Source: Chloroflexota bacterium
GTDB lineage: Bacteria; Chloroflexota; UBA11872
NCBI GenBank assembly: GCA_026706485.1
Contig: JAPOYR010000004.1
Location: forward strand, 310,001 to 374,000
Length of the DNA stretch: 64,000 nucleotides
Direction: 5' to 3'
Shown: positions 16,708-25,424 of the stretch, in pieces
Position numbering within the stretch: the first letter of the stretch is position 1
Layout of the letters: the number at the start of each line of letters is the position of its first letter
The notes under the pieces: generated by a model
Databases searched by the model: none
What the model saw: only the letters and a program-made list of their open reading frames with translations
What the model was told of the DNA's origin: nothing
Program-made: the position numbers and the translations under genes

Positions 16708-18474
16708 CTAGCCGGCGGCATCGAAGCCGAGGGTGTCGTGCGCGCGCGACGCGACGACGGGCTGTACGGCGTCCAGGAAGGCGTCCAGGGACATGCCTTT
16801 GAGGTCCTCGCCGGTGCGCAGACGCACGGACACATGGCCCGCGGCGATGTCACGGTCGCCGGCGATCAGCATATAGGGCGCCTTTTGCAGCTGCGCGTCG
16901 CGGATCTTGCGATTCATGCGCTCGGACCGCGCGTCCAGCTCCGCGCGCAGGCCCGCGGCCCGCAGTTGCTCGACCACGCCCTGGCCGTATTCCGCGTGCC
17001 GGTCGGCGATGGGGATCACCACGGCCTGCACGGGCGAGAGCCAAACCGGGAACGCCCCGGCGAAGTGCTCGATGAGGATCGCCGTGAAGCGCTCGATCGT
17101 CCCCATGATGGCGCGGTGGACCATCACCGGGCGCTCGCGGCTGCCGTCGGCGGCCTCGTAGGTGATGTCGAACCGCTCCGGCAGATTGAAATCAACCTGG
17201 ATCGTCGTCAGTTGCCACGTGCGCCCGATGGCGTCGACCAGATGTACGTCGATCTTGGGTCCGTAGAAAGCCGCCTCGCCCGGCACGCGGCGGAACGGGA
17301 GGCCGTGGCGGTTCAACGCCTCGACCAGTCCCTGCTCGGCCAGCTCCCACAGCTCGTCGTCCCCGGCGTATTTGTCGCGGTCGTCGTCGGCTCGGACGCT
17401 CACGTCGATGGCGTAGTCCGAAAACCCGAACGTGCCGAGAATCATCTGGGTCAGGTCGATGACGCCGCTGACCTCGTCCACGAACTGGTCCCGGCGGCAG
17501 AAGATGTGGGCGTCGTCCTGCGTCATGCCGCGCACGCGCAGCGCCCCGTGCAGCGTACCCGAGCGCTCGTAACGGTAGACCGACCCAAGCTCGCCCAGTC
17601 GCAGCGGCAGGTCGCGGTAGCTGCGTGTGCCCGACGCGAAGATCTGCACGTGGAAGGGGCAGTTCATCGGCTTGTTGATGAACGTCTGGTTTTCCAGCTC
17701 CATCTCCGGGAACAGCCCGTCCGCGAAGAACTGCGTGTGCCCGCTCGTTTCCCACAGCTCCTTGCGGCCGATGTGAGGCGAGTAGACGAGGTCGTAGCCG
17801 CGCCGCCGGTGCTCGGCGCGCCAGAAGTCTTCCAGCGTCTCGCGAATGACCCCGCCCTTCGGATGCCACAGCACCAGGCCCGCGCCGACCAGCGGGTTGA
17901 AGGAAAACAGGTCGAGCTGGCGCGACAGCAGGCGGTGATCGCGCTTCTTGGCCTCTTCGAGCCGCTGCAGGTGCGCCTTGAGCTCGGCACGCGTCGCGAA
18001 GGCCGTGCCGTAGATGCGCTGCAACTGCGGTCGCCGCTCGTCCCCGCGCCAGTAGGCGCCGGCGATGGACAGCAGCTTGTACGCGCCGATCTGACCCGTT
18101 GACTCCACGTGCGGGCCGCGGCAGAGGTCGACGAACGGCCCGGACGTGTACGTGCTGAGCGTCTCGTCCACCGCCAGGTCGTCGATCAGCTCGACCTTGA
18201 AGGATTGGCCGTCCTCGCGAAACCGCTCAAGCAACTCTGAGCGCTCATGCTCGGCGTACTCGAAGGGGTAGTCCGCCGCCACGTGCTTGCGCATCAGCGC
18301 TTCGAACTGCTTCAAATCGTCGGGCGTGAGCGCGCGCGGGAGCAGAAAGTCGTAGTAGAAGCCCTCGTCCGTGGGCGGCCCGATGCCGAGCTCGGCGTCT
18401 GGAAAGACGTCGAGCACGGCTGTGGCCAGCACGTGCGCGGCCGAGTGCCGCATGCGGGAGAGCGTGTCGTTCAT
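16708..18474 (-). CDS. thrS: Threonyl-tRNA synthetase lacking the TGS domain
   Basis: Charges tRNA-Thr with threonine. The protein starts almost directly in the editing domain: HSAAHVLA near residue 10 and later DLCRGPHVEST. The class II core follows, with the zinc Cys in PMNCPFHVQIF, motif 2 around YRYERSGTLHGALRVRGMTQ and a C-terminal anticodon-binding domain (VQAVVIPIADRH onward). At 588 aa it is shorter than the usual ~640 because the N-terminal TGS domain is absent. No in-frame TGS coding is seen upstream. A GC-rich hairpin followed by a T-rich stretch sits in its leader (18519-18548). Confidence 0.95.
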   Translation of the reverse strand: MNDTLSRMRHSAAHVLATAVLDVFPDAELGIGPPTDEGFYYDFLLPRALTPDDLKQFEALMRKHVAADYPFEYAEHERSELLERFREDGQSFKVELIDDLAVDETLSTYTSGPFVDLCRGPHVESTGQIGAYKLLSIAGAYWRGDERRPQLQRIYGTAFATRAELKAHLQRLEEAKKRDHRLLSRQLDLFSFNPLVGAGLVLWHPKGGVIRETLEDFWRAEHRRRGYDLVYSPHIGRKELWETSGHTQFFADGLFPEMELENQTFINKPMNCPFHVQIFASGTRSYRDLPLRLGELGSVYRYERSGTLHGALRVRGMTQDDAHIFCRRDQFVDEVSGVIDLTQMILGTFGFSDYAIDVSVRADDDRDKYAGDDELWELAEQGLVEALNRHGLPFRRVPGEAAFYGPKIDVHLVDAIGRTWQLTTIQVDFNLPERFDITYEAADGSRERPVMVHRAIMGTIERFTAILIEHFAGAFPVWLSPVQAVVIPIADRHAEYGQGVVEQLRAAGLRAELDARSERMNRKIRDAQLQKAPYMLIAGDRDIAAGHVSVRLRTGEDLKGMSLDAFLDAVQPVVASRAHDTLGFDAAG

Positions 18475-18518
18475 GGGAGAGATCCTTCGTCAGGTAGGGA
18501 GCGGGCCGAACCCCGCCA

Positions 18519-18548
18519 AGAAAACAAAATCGCCCGGCGGTGCCGGGC
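18519..18548 (-). terminator. Hairpin plus T-rich run between obg and thrS
   Basis: On the minus strand GCCCGGC-ACC-GCCGGGC is followed by GATTTTGTTTTC. This is a good intrinsic terminator for the obg transcript. Because it lies in the 5' leader of thrS it could also act as an attenuator. Confidence 0.65.
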
Positions 18549-18663
18549 GCGGCCCCCGCGGCGCGGCACGCTGGCCGCGACATGGCGGGGGCTAGGTAGT
18601 GACGCGGATTTCACCCAGTGATGGGCGAGAGCTTCGGCTACAAATCACCATGGCGGGATGCTA

Positions 18664-19962
18664 TCACAGCCCCTCGGCCTCCCACTCGAACTCCAGCTCG
18701 CCGACCACAATTGTGTCGCCGGGCTCCGCGCCGGCCGTTTCGAGGCGCGCGGTGACGCCGCTGCGGTCGAGCCGGCGCTGGAAGTAGTCGACCGCGTCCT
18801 GGGTGTTCAGATTGAGTTGCCGCGCCAGCCGTTCGAGCGTCGGGTCGCGGATGACGTAGGCCCCGTCCTCGCGACGAAACAGCCGCGGGGCCTCGTGGAC
18901 CGGCTCGGGGCGCAGCACCGGCGGGGCCGTCGGCTGGGGACGCTCCGGCTCGGGTGCCTCGGCCAGCGCGCCCAGCGCACGTTGTACGAGCATCGGAATA
19001 CCCTCGCCAGTCGCCGCGGACACCGCCACCGGCTCGCAGGCGCGCTCGCGGCATGCCGCGGCAAAGGCGCTCCATTCGGCGCGAGACTCGGCAAGGTCGA
19101 TCTTGTTGAAGGCCACGATCTGCGGCCGCGACTCCAATCCGGCGCCGTGGCTTGCCAGCTCATGATTGATGGCGTCCAACGCCTCCATCGGCGGTCGCTC
19201 CAGCCCCGAGCCGTCAACGACGTGGATGAGCACCCGCGACCGCCTGGCGTGGCGCAGAAACTGAGCCCCGAGACCCGCCCCCTCGCTGGCGCCCTCGATC
19301 AGTCCCGGCAGATCGGCCACGACCATGTGCGTGTCGCTGGCCGCGACGACGCCCAGGACGGGCTGCAGCGTCGTGAAGGGATACGGCGCGACCTTCGGCC
19401 GGGCGTCGCTGATGCGCGTCAACAGTGAGGACTTACCCGCATTGGGCGCACCGACGAGACCGACGTCGGCGATCAACTCCAACTCCAGGCGCAGGTGGCA
19501 TTCCTCCCCGTCCGCGCCGCGCAGCGCAAGGTCCGGCGCCGTAAACCGCGACGACTTGAAGCGCGCATTGCCGCGCCCCCCCGAACCGCCGTGGGCGACC
19601 ACCTCGACCTGGCCGTCCTCGACCAGGTCGTGCAGCACCTGCGAGGCGGTGTCGTCATACACCACCGTGCCGAGCGGGACATCGATGGTCACGGGCTTGC
19701 CGTCGCGCCCCTGGCGCAGGCTGCGCTGGCCGGGCGCGCCGTTGCCCGCGATGAAGCGATGCTGGTATTGCAGGTGCGTCAGCGCATGCAAGTTTTCCCG
19801 CGCCCGGATCAGCACGTCGCCGCCGCGGCCGCCATCGCCGCCGTCGGGTCCGCCGAGCGGCACGTGCTTCTCCCGCCGGAAGCTCGCCGCGCCGTCGCCG
19901 CCGCGCCCGGCGCGCACGTAGACGCCGGCCTGGTCGAAGAAATTGGCGGTGGAATCAGGCAT
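18664..19962 (-). CDS. obg: Obg/CgtA GTPase
   Basis: A 432-aa ribosome-associated GTPase needed for large-subunit assembly and stress control. The glycine-rich Obg fold occupies about residues 1-158 (GGPDGGDGGRGGDVLIRARE). The G domain has G1 GAPNAGKSSLL, the switch region PYPFTTLQPVLG, G3 DLPGLIEGAS and G4 FNKIDL. The C-terminal ~100 residues, from about FRREDGAYVI, form an OCT domain. All key residues are present. Downstream is thrS after a 189-nt leader with a terminator. Confidence 0.96.
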   Translation of the reverse strand: MPDSTANFFDQAGVYVRAGRGGDGAASFRREKHVPLGGPDGGDGGRGGDVLIRARENLHALTHLQYQHRFIAGNGAPGQRSLRQGRDGKPVTIDVPLGTVVYDDTASQVLHDLVEDGQVEVVAHGGSGGRGNARFKSSRFTAPDLALRGADGEECHLRLELELIADVGLVGAPNAGKSSLLTRISDARPKVAPYPFTTLQPVLGVVAASDTHMVVADLPGLIEGASEGAGLGAQFLRHARRSRVLIHVVDGSGLERPPMEALDAINHELASHGAGLESRPQIVAFNKIDLAESRAEWSAFAAACRERACEPVAVSAATGEGIPMLVQRALGALAEAPEPERPQPTAPPVLRPEPVHEAPRLFRREDGAYVIRDPTLERLARQLNLNTQDAVDYFQRRLDRSGVTARLETAGAEPGDTIVVGELEFEWEAEGL

Positions 19963-20057
19963 GAGTCCGGCGCGGGTGCGGCGCAGGTCAATTCTGCCGC
20001 ACGAGATTCACCGAGGCGCCCGGCTAAACTCTGACCACGTCACGCCAAGGGAGACTC

Positions 20058-20759
20058 ATGCGCATCCTCGCCCTGGCCGCATCACCCGGCGACGCCGAGA
20101 TATGCTGCGGCGGCACGCTGGCGCGCGTGGTCGCATCACGGGGCGCCGTGGCGATCTGCACCCTGGCCAACGGCAACAGCCTGGGCAGTGATTTGCCGCC
20201 CCGCGAGCTGGCCGACGCGCATCGCGCCGAGGCGGAGGCTGCGGCCAAGTCCCTGGGCGCGGAACTCTTCTGGTTCGGCCACTCGGACTTCAGCGTGGCC
20301 AACGACGCCGTGACGCGGATGCAACTGGTCGAGGTGGTGCGGACCTTTCGGCCAAATGCGCTGCTCGCGCCGGCGTCAGTGGACGCACACTACGACCTGC
20401 GCGACATCTCGCGGCTGGCGCTCGACGCGACGCACCTTGCCGCCGCGCCAACCGCCCGCACCGAGCAGGACCCCCTCGACGCGCCGCCCGCGGTGTTCGC
20501 CTACGAGCCGCGATGGCTCGAGGGCTTCACGCCCGACACTTACGTGGACGTGAGCGACACGATTGACGCCAAGCAGGCGGCCATCGCGCACCTCAAGACG
20601 CTGGCGCAGTGGTACGTGACGCAGCGAGGCATCGACATCGCCGAGGCGGCCGAGACGGTGTCGGCGTACCGCGGCCTCCAGGCGGGCGTGGACTTCGCCG
20701 AGGCCTTTGCGGCGGCGCCAATTGCCGGCAGGTCGGCGACGACCCGAATCCTCCCGTAG
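20058..20759 (+). CDS. PIG-L/LmbE-like protein with degraded metal site
   Basis: A 233-aa protein with the PIG-L N-acetylglucosaminyl deacetylase fold: MRILALAASPGDAEICCGGT aligns with the family start, and SLGAELFWFGHSDFSV with the next strand. The family zinc motif AHPDDxE reads ASPGDAE here, so the zinc-binding His is Ser and the first (catalytic) Asp is Gly. The later HxxH-type site reads DAHYDLRDIS. Loss of these residues argues against normal deacetylase activity, or for a changed metal site. An AGGGAGACTC ribosome site precedes the ATG. The gene ends 10 bp before the helicase gene. Confidence 0.8.
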   Translation: MRILALAASPGDAEICCGGTLARVVASRGAVAICTLANGNSLGSDLPPRELADAHRAEAEAAAKSLGAELFWFGHSDFSVANDAVTRMQLVEVVRTFRPNALLAPASVDAHYDLRDISRLALDATHLAAAPTARTEQDPLDAPPAVFAYEPRWLEGFTPDTYVDVSDTIDAKQAAIAHLKTLAQWYVTQRGIDIAEAAETVSAYRGLQAGVDFAEAFAAAPIAGRSATTRILP

Positions 20760-20769
20760 CGGCAACCGC

Positions 20770-22695
20770 GTGAACGCACCGACCGACGGCCGGCGGTCGC
20801 TCGAACGGCTGTTCGGCGCTGGCGGCGCGCTGTCACGGTTGCTTCCCGGCTTCGAGACCCGTGCCTGCCAGCTTCAGATGGCCGACTTCGTGGAAGGTGC
20901 GCTCGCCGCCGGCCAGCATGCGCTCGTCGAGGCCGGCACCGGCACCGGCAAATCGCTGGCCTACCTGGCGCCGCTGCTGCGCTCGAAGTCGCAGGCCATC
21001 GTGAGCACCGCCACCAAGGCGCTGCAGGATCAGCTCTGGTTTCACGACCTGCCGCTGGCCGTCCGTCTCACGGGCGTGTCGCCGACCGTGGCGCGCTTGA
21101 AGGGCCGCGCGAACTATCTCTGCCTGCTGTCCCTGGATGCGCAGGCGCAAATGCCCGACGCGGCAATCGTGGGGCACATGCCTGAGGTGCGGGCCTGGGC
21201 CGACCGCACCACCAGCGGCGACATGGACGAACTGGGCGAGGGCGCGACGCCGGTGCTGCGCGCCGCTTTGACGCGCGGAATGGAGACTTGCGAGGGACGA
21301 CTGTGTCCCTTCGTGCGCGAGTGCTGGGCCGAAAAGGCGCGGACCCAGGCCGCCGACGCCCAGATCGTGATTACCAATCACCATCTCGTGCTGGTGGACG
21401 CCAAGCTCCGATCGGTGGGCGACGAGGACGGGACCGGCATGCCGCTTCCGCAGGGCGCGCCGGCGGTGCTCGACGAGGCCCACACGCTGGAGGACGCGGC
21501 AACCTCCGTCTTCGCGGCGGAGATTGACGCCGGCCGCGCCTCGCGCATGCTCAACACGCGGCGGGTCATCGACGCCGTCGGTCGCGGGCGCGCCGGGACC
21601 ATTCGGGCGGCGCTGGAGGCGTCCACGGCGGCGTTCGCCCAGGTCGAGCGCATGCTGGGCGCGGGCCGCTCGCCAATCCGGGAGGAGATCCCCGCAGGGA
21701 TCCGGCTGGCGGAGTTGGCGACCGACCTGGCCGAGGCGGTCGGTGAGGTTGCCGACGGTGAGGAGGGCGCCTGGCTGAGCCGCCGGCTGCGCGAGTTGGC
21801 GATGGACGCGGACCGCGTCTTTCGCGTCGGCGACCCGGATTGGGTGCACTTCGCGGAGCGGTCCGACGAGCGCGGCATCGTCGCGACCGCCGCCCCGATC
21901 GATGTGGCGTTGACGTTCAAGCAGCTGGTGGCCGACCGCCGGCAAGTGATCGGCACGTCGGCCACGCTCACGGTCGGCGGCTCGTTCGCCTATACGGCCG
22001 ATCGCCTGGGCCTGGCCGGTGCGGAGGGAATGGTGACCGAGCCGGCCTTCGACTACCGGCGCCAGTCTCTCTTGTATCTGCCGCGCGACATCCCCGAACC
22101 ACCGACGGGCGGTGGCGCCTCGGAGGCATACGCCGACGCCATCGCGGCCCGCATCGAGGCGCTGGTGCAGGCCTCGCGAGGCGGTGCCTTTTGCCTGTTT
22201 ACCAGCCACCGGGCGCTGCGCGACGCGTGGCGCCGGCTCTCGGGCCGGCTGGAATTCCCCGTGCTGCGCCAGGGCCAGGCGCCCACGCCCGTGCTGCTCG
22301 ACCAGTTCCGCGCGGCCGGCAATGCCGTCCTCTTCGGCACGCGGTCATTCTGGGAAGGCGTCGACGTGCCGGGCGAGGCGCTGAGCCTGGTCATCATCAC
22401 GCGCTTGCCCTTCGCCGTGCCCGACGATCCGGTCATTGCCGCGCGCACCGACCGTCTGCGGGCCGAGGGCCGGAACTGGTTCGGCGAGTTCGCCCTGCCG
22501 CGCGCCACGTTGCTGCTCAAGCAAGGCGTGGGGCGCCTCATTCGCTCGAGCCAGGACCGCGGCGTGGTGGCCATCCTGGATCGCAGGCTGACCACCCGCC
22601 GCTACGGCGCCCTGGTGCTGGACTCGCTGCCGCCCGCGCGGCGCACCGCCGAGCTGGCAGACGTCTACCGCTTCTTCCGGTCAGGCGGCCGCTAG
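20770..22695 (+). CDS. dinG: DinG/XPD-type superfamily 2 DNA helicase
   Basis: A 641-aa helicase of the DinG/YoaA group. Motif I is EAGTGTGKSLAYL, motif II is VLDEAHTLED, and motif VI is LKQGVGRLIRSSQDRG. Cysteines in NYLCLL, CEGRLC and ECW match the four-Cys pattern of the XPD-type iron-sulfur domain. These enzymes unwind 5'-tailed DNA, R-loops and damaged forks. I set the start at the GTG at 20770, which follows the previous stop. An earlier in-frame start would lie inside the PIG-L-like gene. Confidence 0.92.
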   Translation: MNAPTDGRRSLERLFGAGGALSRLLPGFETRACQLQMADFVEGALAAGQHALVEAGTGTGKSLAYLAPLLRSKSQAIVSTATKALQDQLWFHDLPLAVRLTGVSPTVARLKGRANYLCLLSLDAQAQMPDAAIVGHMPEVRAWADRTTSGDMDELGEGATPVLRAALTRGMETCEGRLCPFVRECWAEKARTQAADAQIVITNHHLVLVDAKLRSVGDEDGTGMPLPQGAPAVLDEAHTLEDAATSVFAAEIDAGRASRMLNTRRVIDAVGRGRAGTIRAALEASTAAFAQVERMLGAGRSPIREEIPAGIRLAELATDLAEAVGEVADGEEGAWLSRRLRELAMDADRVFRVGDPDWVHFAERSDERGIVATAAPIDVALTFKQLVADRRQVIGTSATLTVGGSFAYTADRLGLAGAEGMVTEPAFDYRRQSLLYLPRDIPEPPTGGGASEAYADAIAARIEALVQASRGGAFCLFTSHRALRDAWRRLSGRLEFPVLRQGQAPTPVLLDQFRAAGNAVLFGTRSFWEGVDVPGEALSLVIITRLPFAVPDDPVIAARTDRLRAEGRNWFGEFALPRATLLLKQGVGRLIRSSQDRGVVAILDRRLTTRRYGALVLDSLPPARRTAELADVYRFFRSGGR

Positions 22696-22724
22696 GACTG
22701 GGCTGCCCGCGGCCAGTGGCCTAA

Positions 22725-22776
22725 CCCCAATTCGTTCGCCCTGAGCTTGTCGAAGGGGCTTTTGAACGGATTGGGG
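22725..22776. terminator. Nested hairpin between convergent genes
   Basis: ccccaattcgttc pairs with gaacggattgggg (one mismatch). The loop holds the short repeat cgccctgagcttgtcgaagg, itself palindromic at its ends. Lying between converging dinG and the SIMPL gene, it may end both transcripts. There is no strong T-run, and the inner element belongs to a repeat type also hinted at 46322-46373. Confidence 0.5.
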
Positions 22777-22815
22777 TCAATTGATGCCATGGGTCCTGAC
22801 TTATTCTGAGGCCTC

Positions 22816-23616
22816 TTAGCTCTCCTCGGACTCGTCCTCCTCCGAGTCGCCGCCATCCATTTCGCCGTCCTCGTCCGGCAACTCGATGTCGAAGATGATG
22901 TTCACGGACACGCGAACCGTGAAGTCTCCGGGTGACACGGGCACGCTCCCGCTGGCGGACTCCAGCATGACCGCTCGCTCGACGCGGACCGATTCGGGGA
23001 AGCCACCGGAGATTTCGGCGATATGCCGGGGGCTGCCGACCGCGACGCCCAGCCGCTCGGCCAACTGCTCGGCCTTGGCGACCGCGTTGTCGACGGCCGC
23101 GTCCCGTGCAGCCTCTTCCAGCGATTGCGTGTCTTCCACGCCGAAGGAGATGCCGCGCACCGTGTTCGCGCCGGCCGCCAGCGCCGCGCCCAGCACGTCG
23201 CCCGTGCTGTCAATGTCCCGCACGCGCACGGAGATCTGGTTGACCACGTGGTAAAGGAAGTCACCGGTCGGGCCGTCTTTGTCATAGATCTGCTCGACCC
23301 ACATGTTGAAGCTGCGGGTCTGGATGTCGTCCTCGGAGACCTCCAGATCGGTCAGTGCCTCGATGACGCCTTGCATGGTCGAGGTGTTGTCGTCGATGGC
23401 GGTCTTTGGATCTTCGTCGATCGTCTCAACGCCGAGTTGGATATCGACGATATCGGGAGCCGCGGACGCCGCGCCGTCGCCGTTCACCGTGAGGGTGCGC
23501 GGCGGCTCTAGGTAGGACGTCCCGTTCGAGTCCGCGCCAACGACGGCGACGCTGCCGATGACGGCCGCCAGCGCCAGAATGGCGATGGCCAGGGTGACTC
23601 GTGCACGGTTCAACAT
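22816..23616 (-). CDS. Secreted/membrane-anchored SIMPL-domain (DUF541) protein
   Basis: A 266-aa protein with an N-terminal hydrophobic segment (VTLAIAILALAAVIGSVAVV) that acts as signal or anchor. The SIMPL domain follows: TLTVNGDGAASAAPDIVDIQ at its start, DIQTRSFNMWVEQ in the middle and AEQLAERLGVAVG near the end. The C-terminus is a strongly acidic tail (Asp/Glu/Ser-rich, last ~25 residues). SIMPL proteins are extracytoplasmic and of poorly known function, linked to oxidative stress or outer-surface stability. I chose the ATG at 23616 because the signal follows directly and AAGGAGC lies upstream. Confidence 0.88.
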   Translation of the reverse strand: MLNRARVTLAIAILALAAVIGSVAVVGADSNGTSYLEPPRTLTVNGDGAASAAPDIVDIQLGVETIDEDPKTAIDDNTSTMQGVIEALTDLEVSEDDIQTRSFNMWVEQIYDKDGPTGDFLYHVVNQISVRVRDIDSTGDVLGAALAAGANTVRGISFGVEDTQSLEEAARDAAVDNAVAKAEQLAERLGVAVGSPRHIAEISGGFPESVRVERAVMLESASGSVPVSPGDFTVRVSVNIIFDIELPDEDGEMDGGDSEEDESEES

Positions 23617-23796
23617 CTCCAGCTCCTTCGGCGGAAAACGGCGCGGCACCGTCCTGAAGAGAGTACGCCGAACGGTTCCACATCGTTCCCGCGCATGTGG
23701 GATACGCCACACAACGTTCCCACGGCCATTGGCACCGACGCGCGAAATGCGCACGCCGAGGCGCCGCGCTGCCGCTGATGTGCTAGGGCGTCGGAG

Positions 23797-24021
23797 CTAG
23801 CAGCCGCAGGAACCGCCGCAGCAGCTTGCACCCGCGTCATATGCGGGCGGCGACTCACTGCTGCCGGACGACGAGGCCCCAACCATGGCCAGCGCGTGGT
23901 AGATGCGGCGGACGCGCTTGCTGCGACAGGACGTGCAAACGACTGGACTCTCGTCGGTCATGCTGCGGCGGATATCGAACACGTCGCCGCACTTTTCGCA
24001 TTCGTAGGTGTAGGCCGGCAT
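23797..24021 (-). CDS. FmdB-type zinc-ribbon protein
   Basis: A 74-aa protein with the FmdB/CxxC_CxxC_SSSS regulatory-protein start MPAYTYECEKCGDVFDIRRS and the second pair VVCTSCRSKRVRRIYH, which together should bind one zinc. A Ser/Gly-rich linker follows, then a C-terminal Cys-rich tail (SCCGGSCGC) with five Cys that could bind metal. Members of this family are common and mostly uncharacterised. The start is the ATG at 24021, matching the family N-terminus. Confidence 0.85.
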   Translation of the reverse strand: MPAYTYECEKCGDVFDIRRSMTDESPVVCTSCRSKRVRRIYHALAMVGASSSGSSESPPAYDAGASCCGGSCGC

Positions 24022-24148
24022 GCAAGTCCTCAGCGCAGGTCCGTCGGCGCCAGAGTATACGCCGCACACGTGAAGTCGCTGGGGCGTGCCATGATGCCGC
24101 CTCGGAATTCGTGCGGGCCGCCGTTCGCGGGCGGTCGGGAAGGAGGCC

Positions 24149-24670
24149 ATGTGCATGGACCTGGAACGGTTCATACGTGACATCCCGGACTTCCCCAAGC
24201 CGGGAATCATGTTCAAGGACATCACGCCGCTGCTGCGGCATCCGGACGCGCTGCGCGAAGCCATTGACCAGCTCGCGGCGCCGTACCGCGAGGCGCCGCC
24301 GGACGCTTTGGTGGCGGTCGAGGCGCGGGGGTTCCTGTTTGCGGCCGCTGCGGCGGTGCAGCTGGGCTGCGGCGTGGTGCCGGTGCGCAAGCCGGGGAAG
24401 CTGCCCGCCGCCACCCACCAGATCACCTATGAATTGGAATACGGCAGCGATGCGCTGGAGATCCACCGCGACGCGCTGCAGGTCGGCGATCGCGTGGTGG
24501 TGATGGACGACCTGCTGGCGACCGGAGGAACCACGGCGGCGGCCGTGAAGCTCGTGCGTGAGCTGGGCGCCGAGGTGATCGGCAGCGCGTTCCTGATCGA
24601 GCTGGTGTTTCTCAACGGCCGAGCGCAGCTCGACGACCACCCCGTGCACAGCGTCATTCGCATCGAGTGA
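24149..24670 (+). CDS. apt: Adenine phosphoribosyltransferase
   Basis: Converts adenine and PRPP to AMP in purine salvage. The 173-aa length is normal. The N-terminus has IRDIPDFPKPGIMFKDITPL, characteristic of Apt. The middle has ALVAVEARGFLFAAA, and the PRPP loop is VVVMDDLLATGGTTAAA. AAGGAGG lies directly before the ATG. The stop overlaps the start of the downstream glycosylase gene (GTGA). Confidence 0.95.
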   Translation: MCMDLERFIRDIPDFPKPGIMFKDITPLLRHPDALREAIDQLAAPYREAPPDALVAVEARGFLFAAAAAVQLGCGVVPVRKPGKLPAATHQITYELEYGSDALEIHRDALQVGDRVVVMDDLLATGGTTAAAVKLVRELGAEVIGSAFLIELVFLNGRAQLDDHPVHSVIRIE

Positions 24671-25356
24671 CCCTGCCCTCGCCGGCGGAGCTGGCCGACC
24701 GGCTGGAGCCATTGCTGGACGCGCTGGCAGAGCACTTCGGCCCGCAGCGATGGTGGACCGACGCCGACCCCTTCGAGGTGATCGCCGGCGCGCTGCTGGT
24801 GCAGCACACGGCCTGGACCGGCGCCGCCAAGGCCATCGAGAACCTCCGAGCCGCCGGCGCGCTGTCGATCGGCGGCATCCTGGCGCTCGACGAACTCAGG
24901 TGTCAGGAACTGGTGCGCCCGAGCGGGTCCTTCCGCCAGAAGACGGCCAAGCTGCACGCCTTCGCCACGCACGTGCGGGAGGCGCACGACGGCGACCTGC
25001 ACCGCATGCTGCGCGCCCCAATGGAGTCGCTGCGGCGTGAGCTGCTCGGCATCTGGGGCGTCGGACCCGAAACCGCGGACGCCATCCTGCTCTACGCCGC
25101 GCGCCAGCCGAGCTTCGTGGTCGACACCTACACCCAGCGCGCGCTGGAGCGGCTAGGCGTCATTCCAAAGGCGGTGCCCCGGGCCTCGCTACGCGCGCTG
25201 CTCCTGGAGGCGCTGCCGCCGGATGCCTGGCAGCTCGCCGAGGCTCACGGACTCTTCGTACGGCTCGGCAAGGCGCACTGCCGCTCGACGCCCGACTGTC
25301 CATCGTGCCCTTTACTTATGGGCTGTCGCTATGGGAGTGGCGGGCGCTTGCGGTAG
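24667..25356 (+). CDS. HhH-GPD DNA glycosylase with Fe-S cluster (endonuclease III / MagIII-like)
   Basis: A 229-aa base-excision repair protein. The helix-hairpin-helix is LLGIWGVGPETADAILLYA, the catalytic Asp lies in FVVDTYTQRALERLG, and the C-terminal cluster Cys are in HCRSTPDCPSCPLLMGC. At the position of the endonuclease III lysine in GVG-x-K-T the sequence has Glu (GVGPETAD). That resembles MagIII-type 3-methyladenine glycosylases, which lack lyase activity. It is therefore more likely a monofunctional glycosylase than Nth. The GTG start is coupled to apt. Confidence 0.88.
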   Translation: MTLPSPAELADRLEPLLDALAEHFGPQRWWTDADPFEVIAGALLVQHTAWTGAAKAIENLRAAGALSIGGILALDELRCQELVRPSGSFRQKTAKLHAFATHVREAHDGDLHRMLRAPMESLRRELLGIWGVGPETADAILLYAARQPSFVVDTYTQRALERLGVIPKAVPRASLRALLLEALPPDAWQLAEAHGLFVRLGKAHCRSTPDCPSCPLLMGCRYGSGGRLR

Positions 25357-25424
25357 GCGGCTTTCATTCCCAATGCATCTCAACAGACGGCGAGTTTCAC
25401 GGCTGCAAACGGTCTCTCGAAGAT

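Noticed and set aside
18599-18650. A GGGTGAAATCCGCG-like sequence in the thrS leader, reminiscent of a T-box.
   Set aside because: The leader is only ~190 nt, no stem I with a Thr specifier loop is recognisable, and the T-box consensus is not matched well enough.
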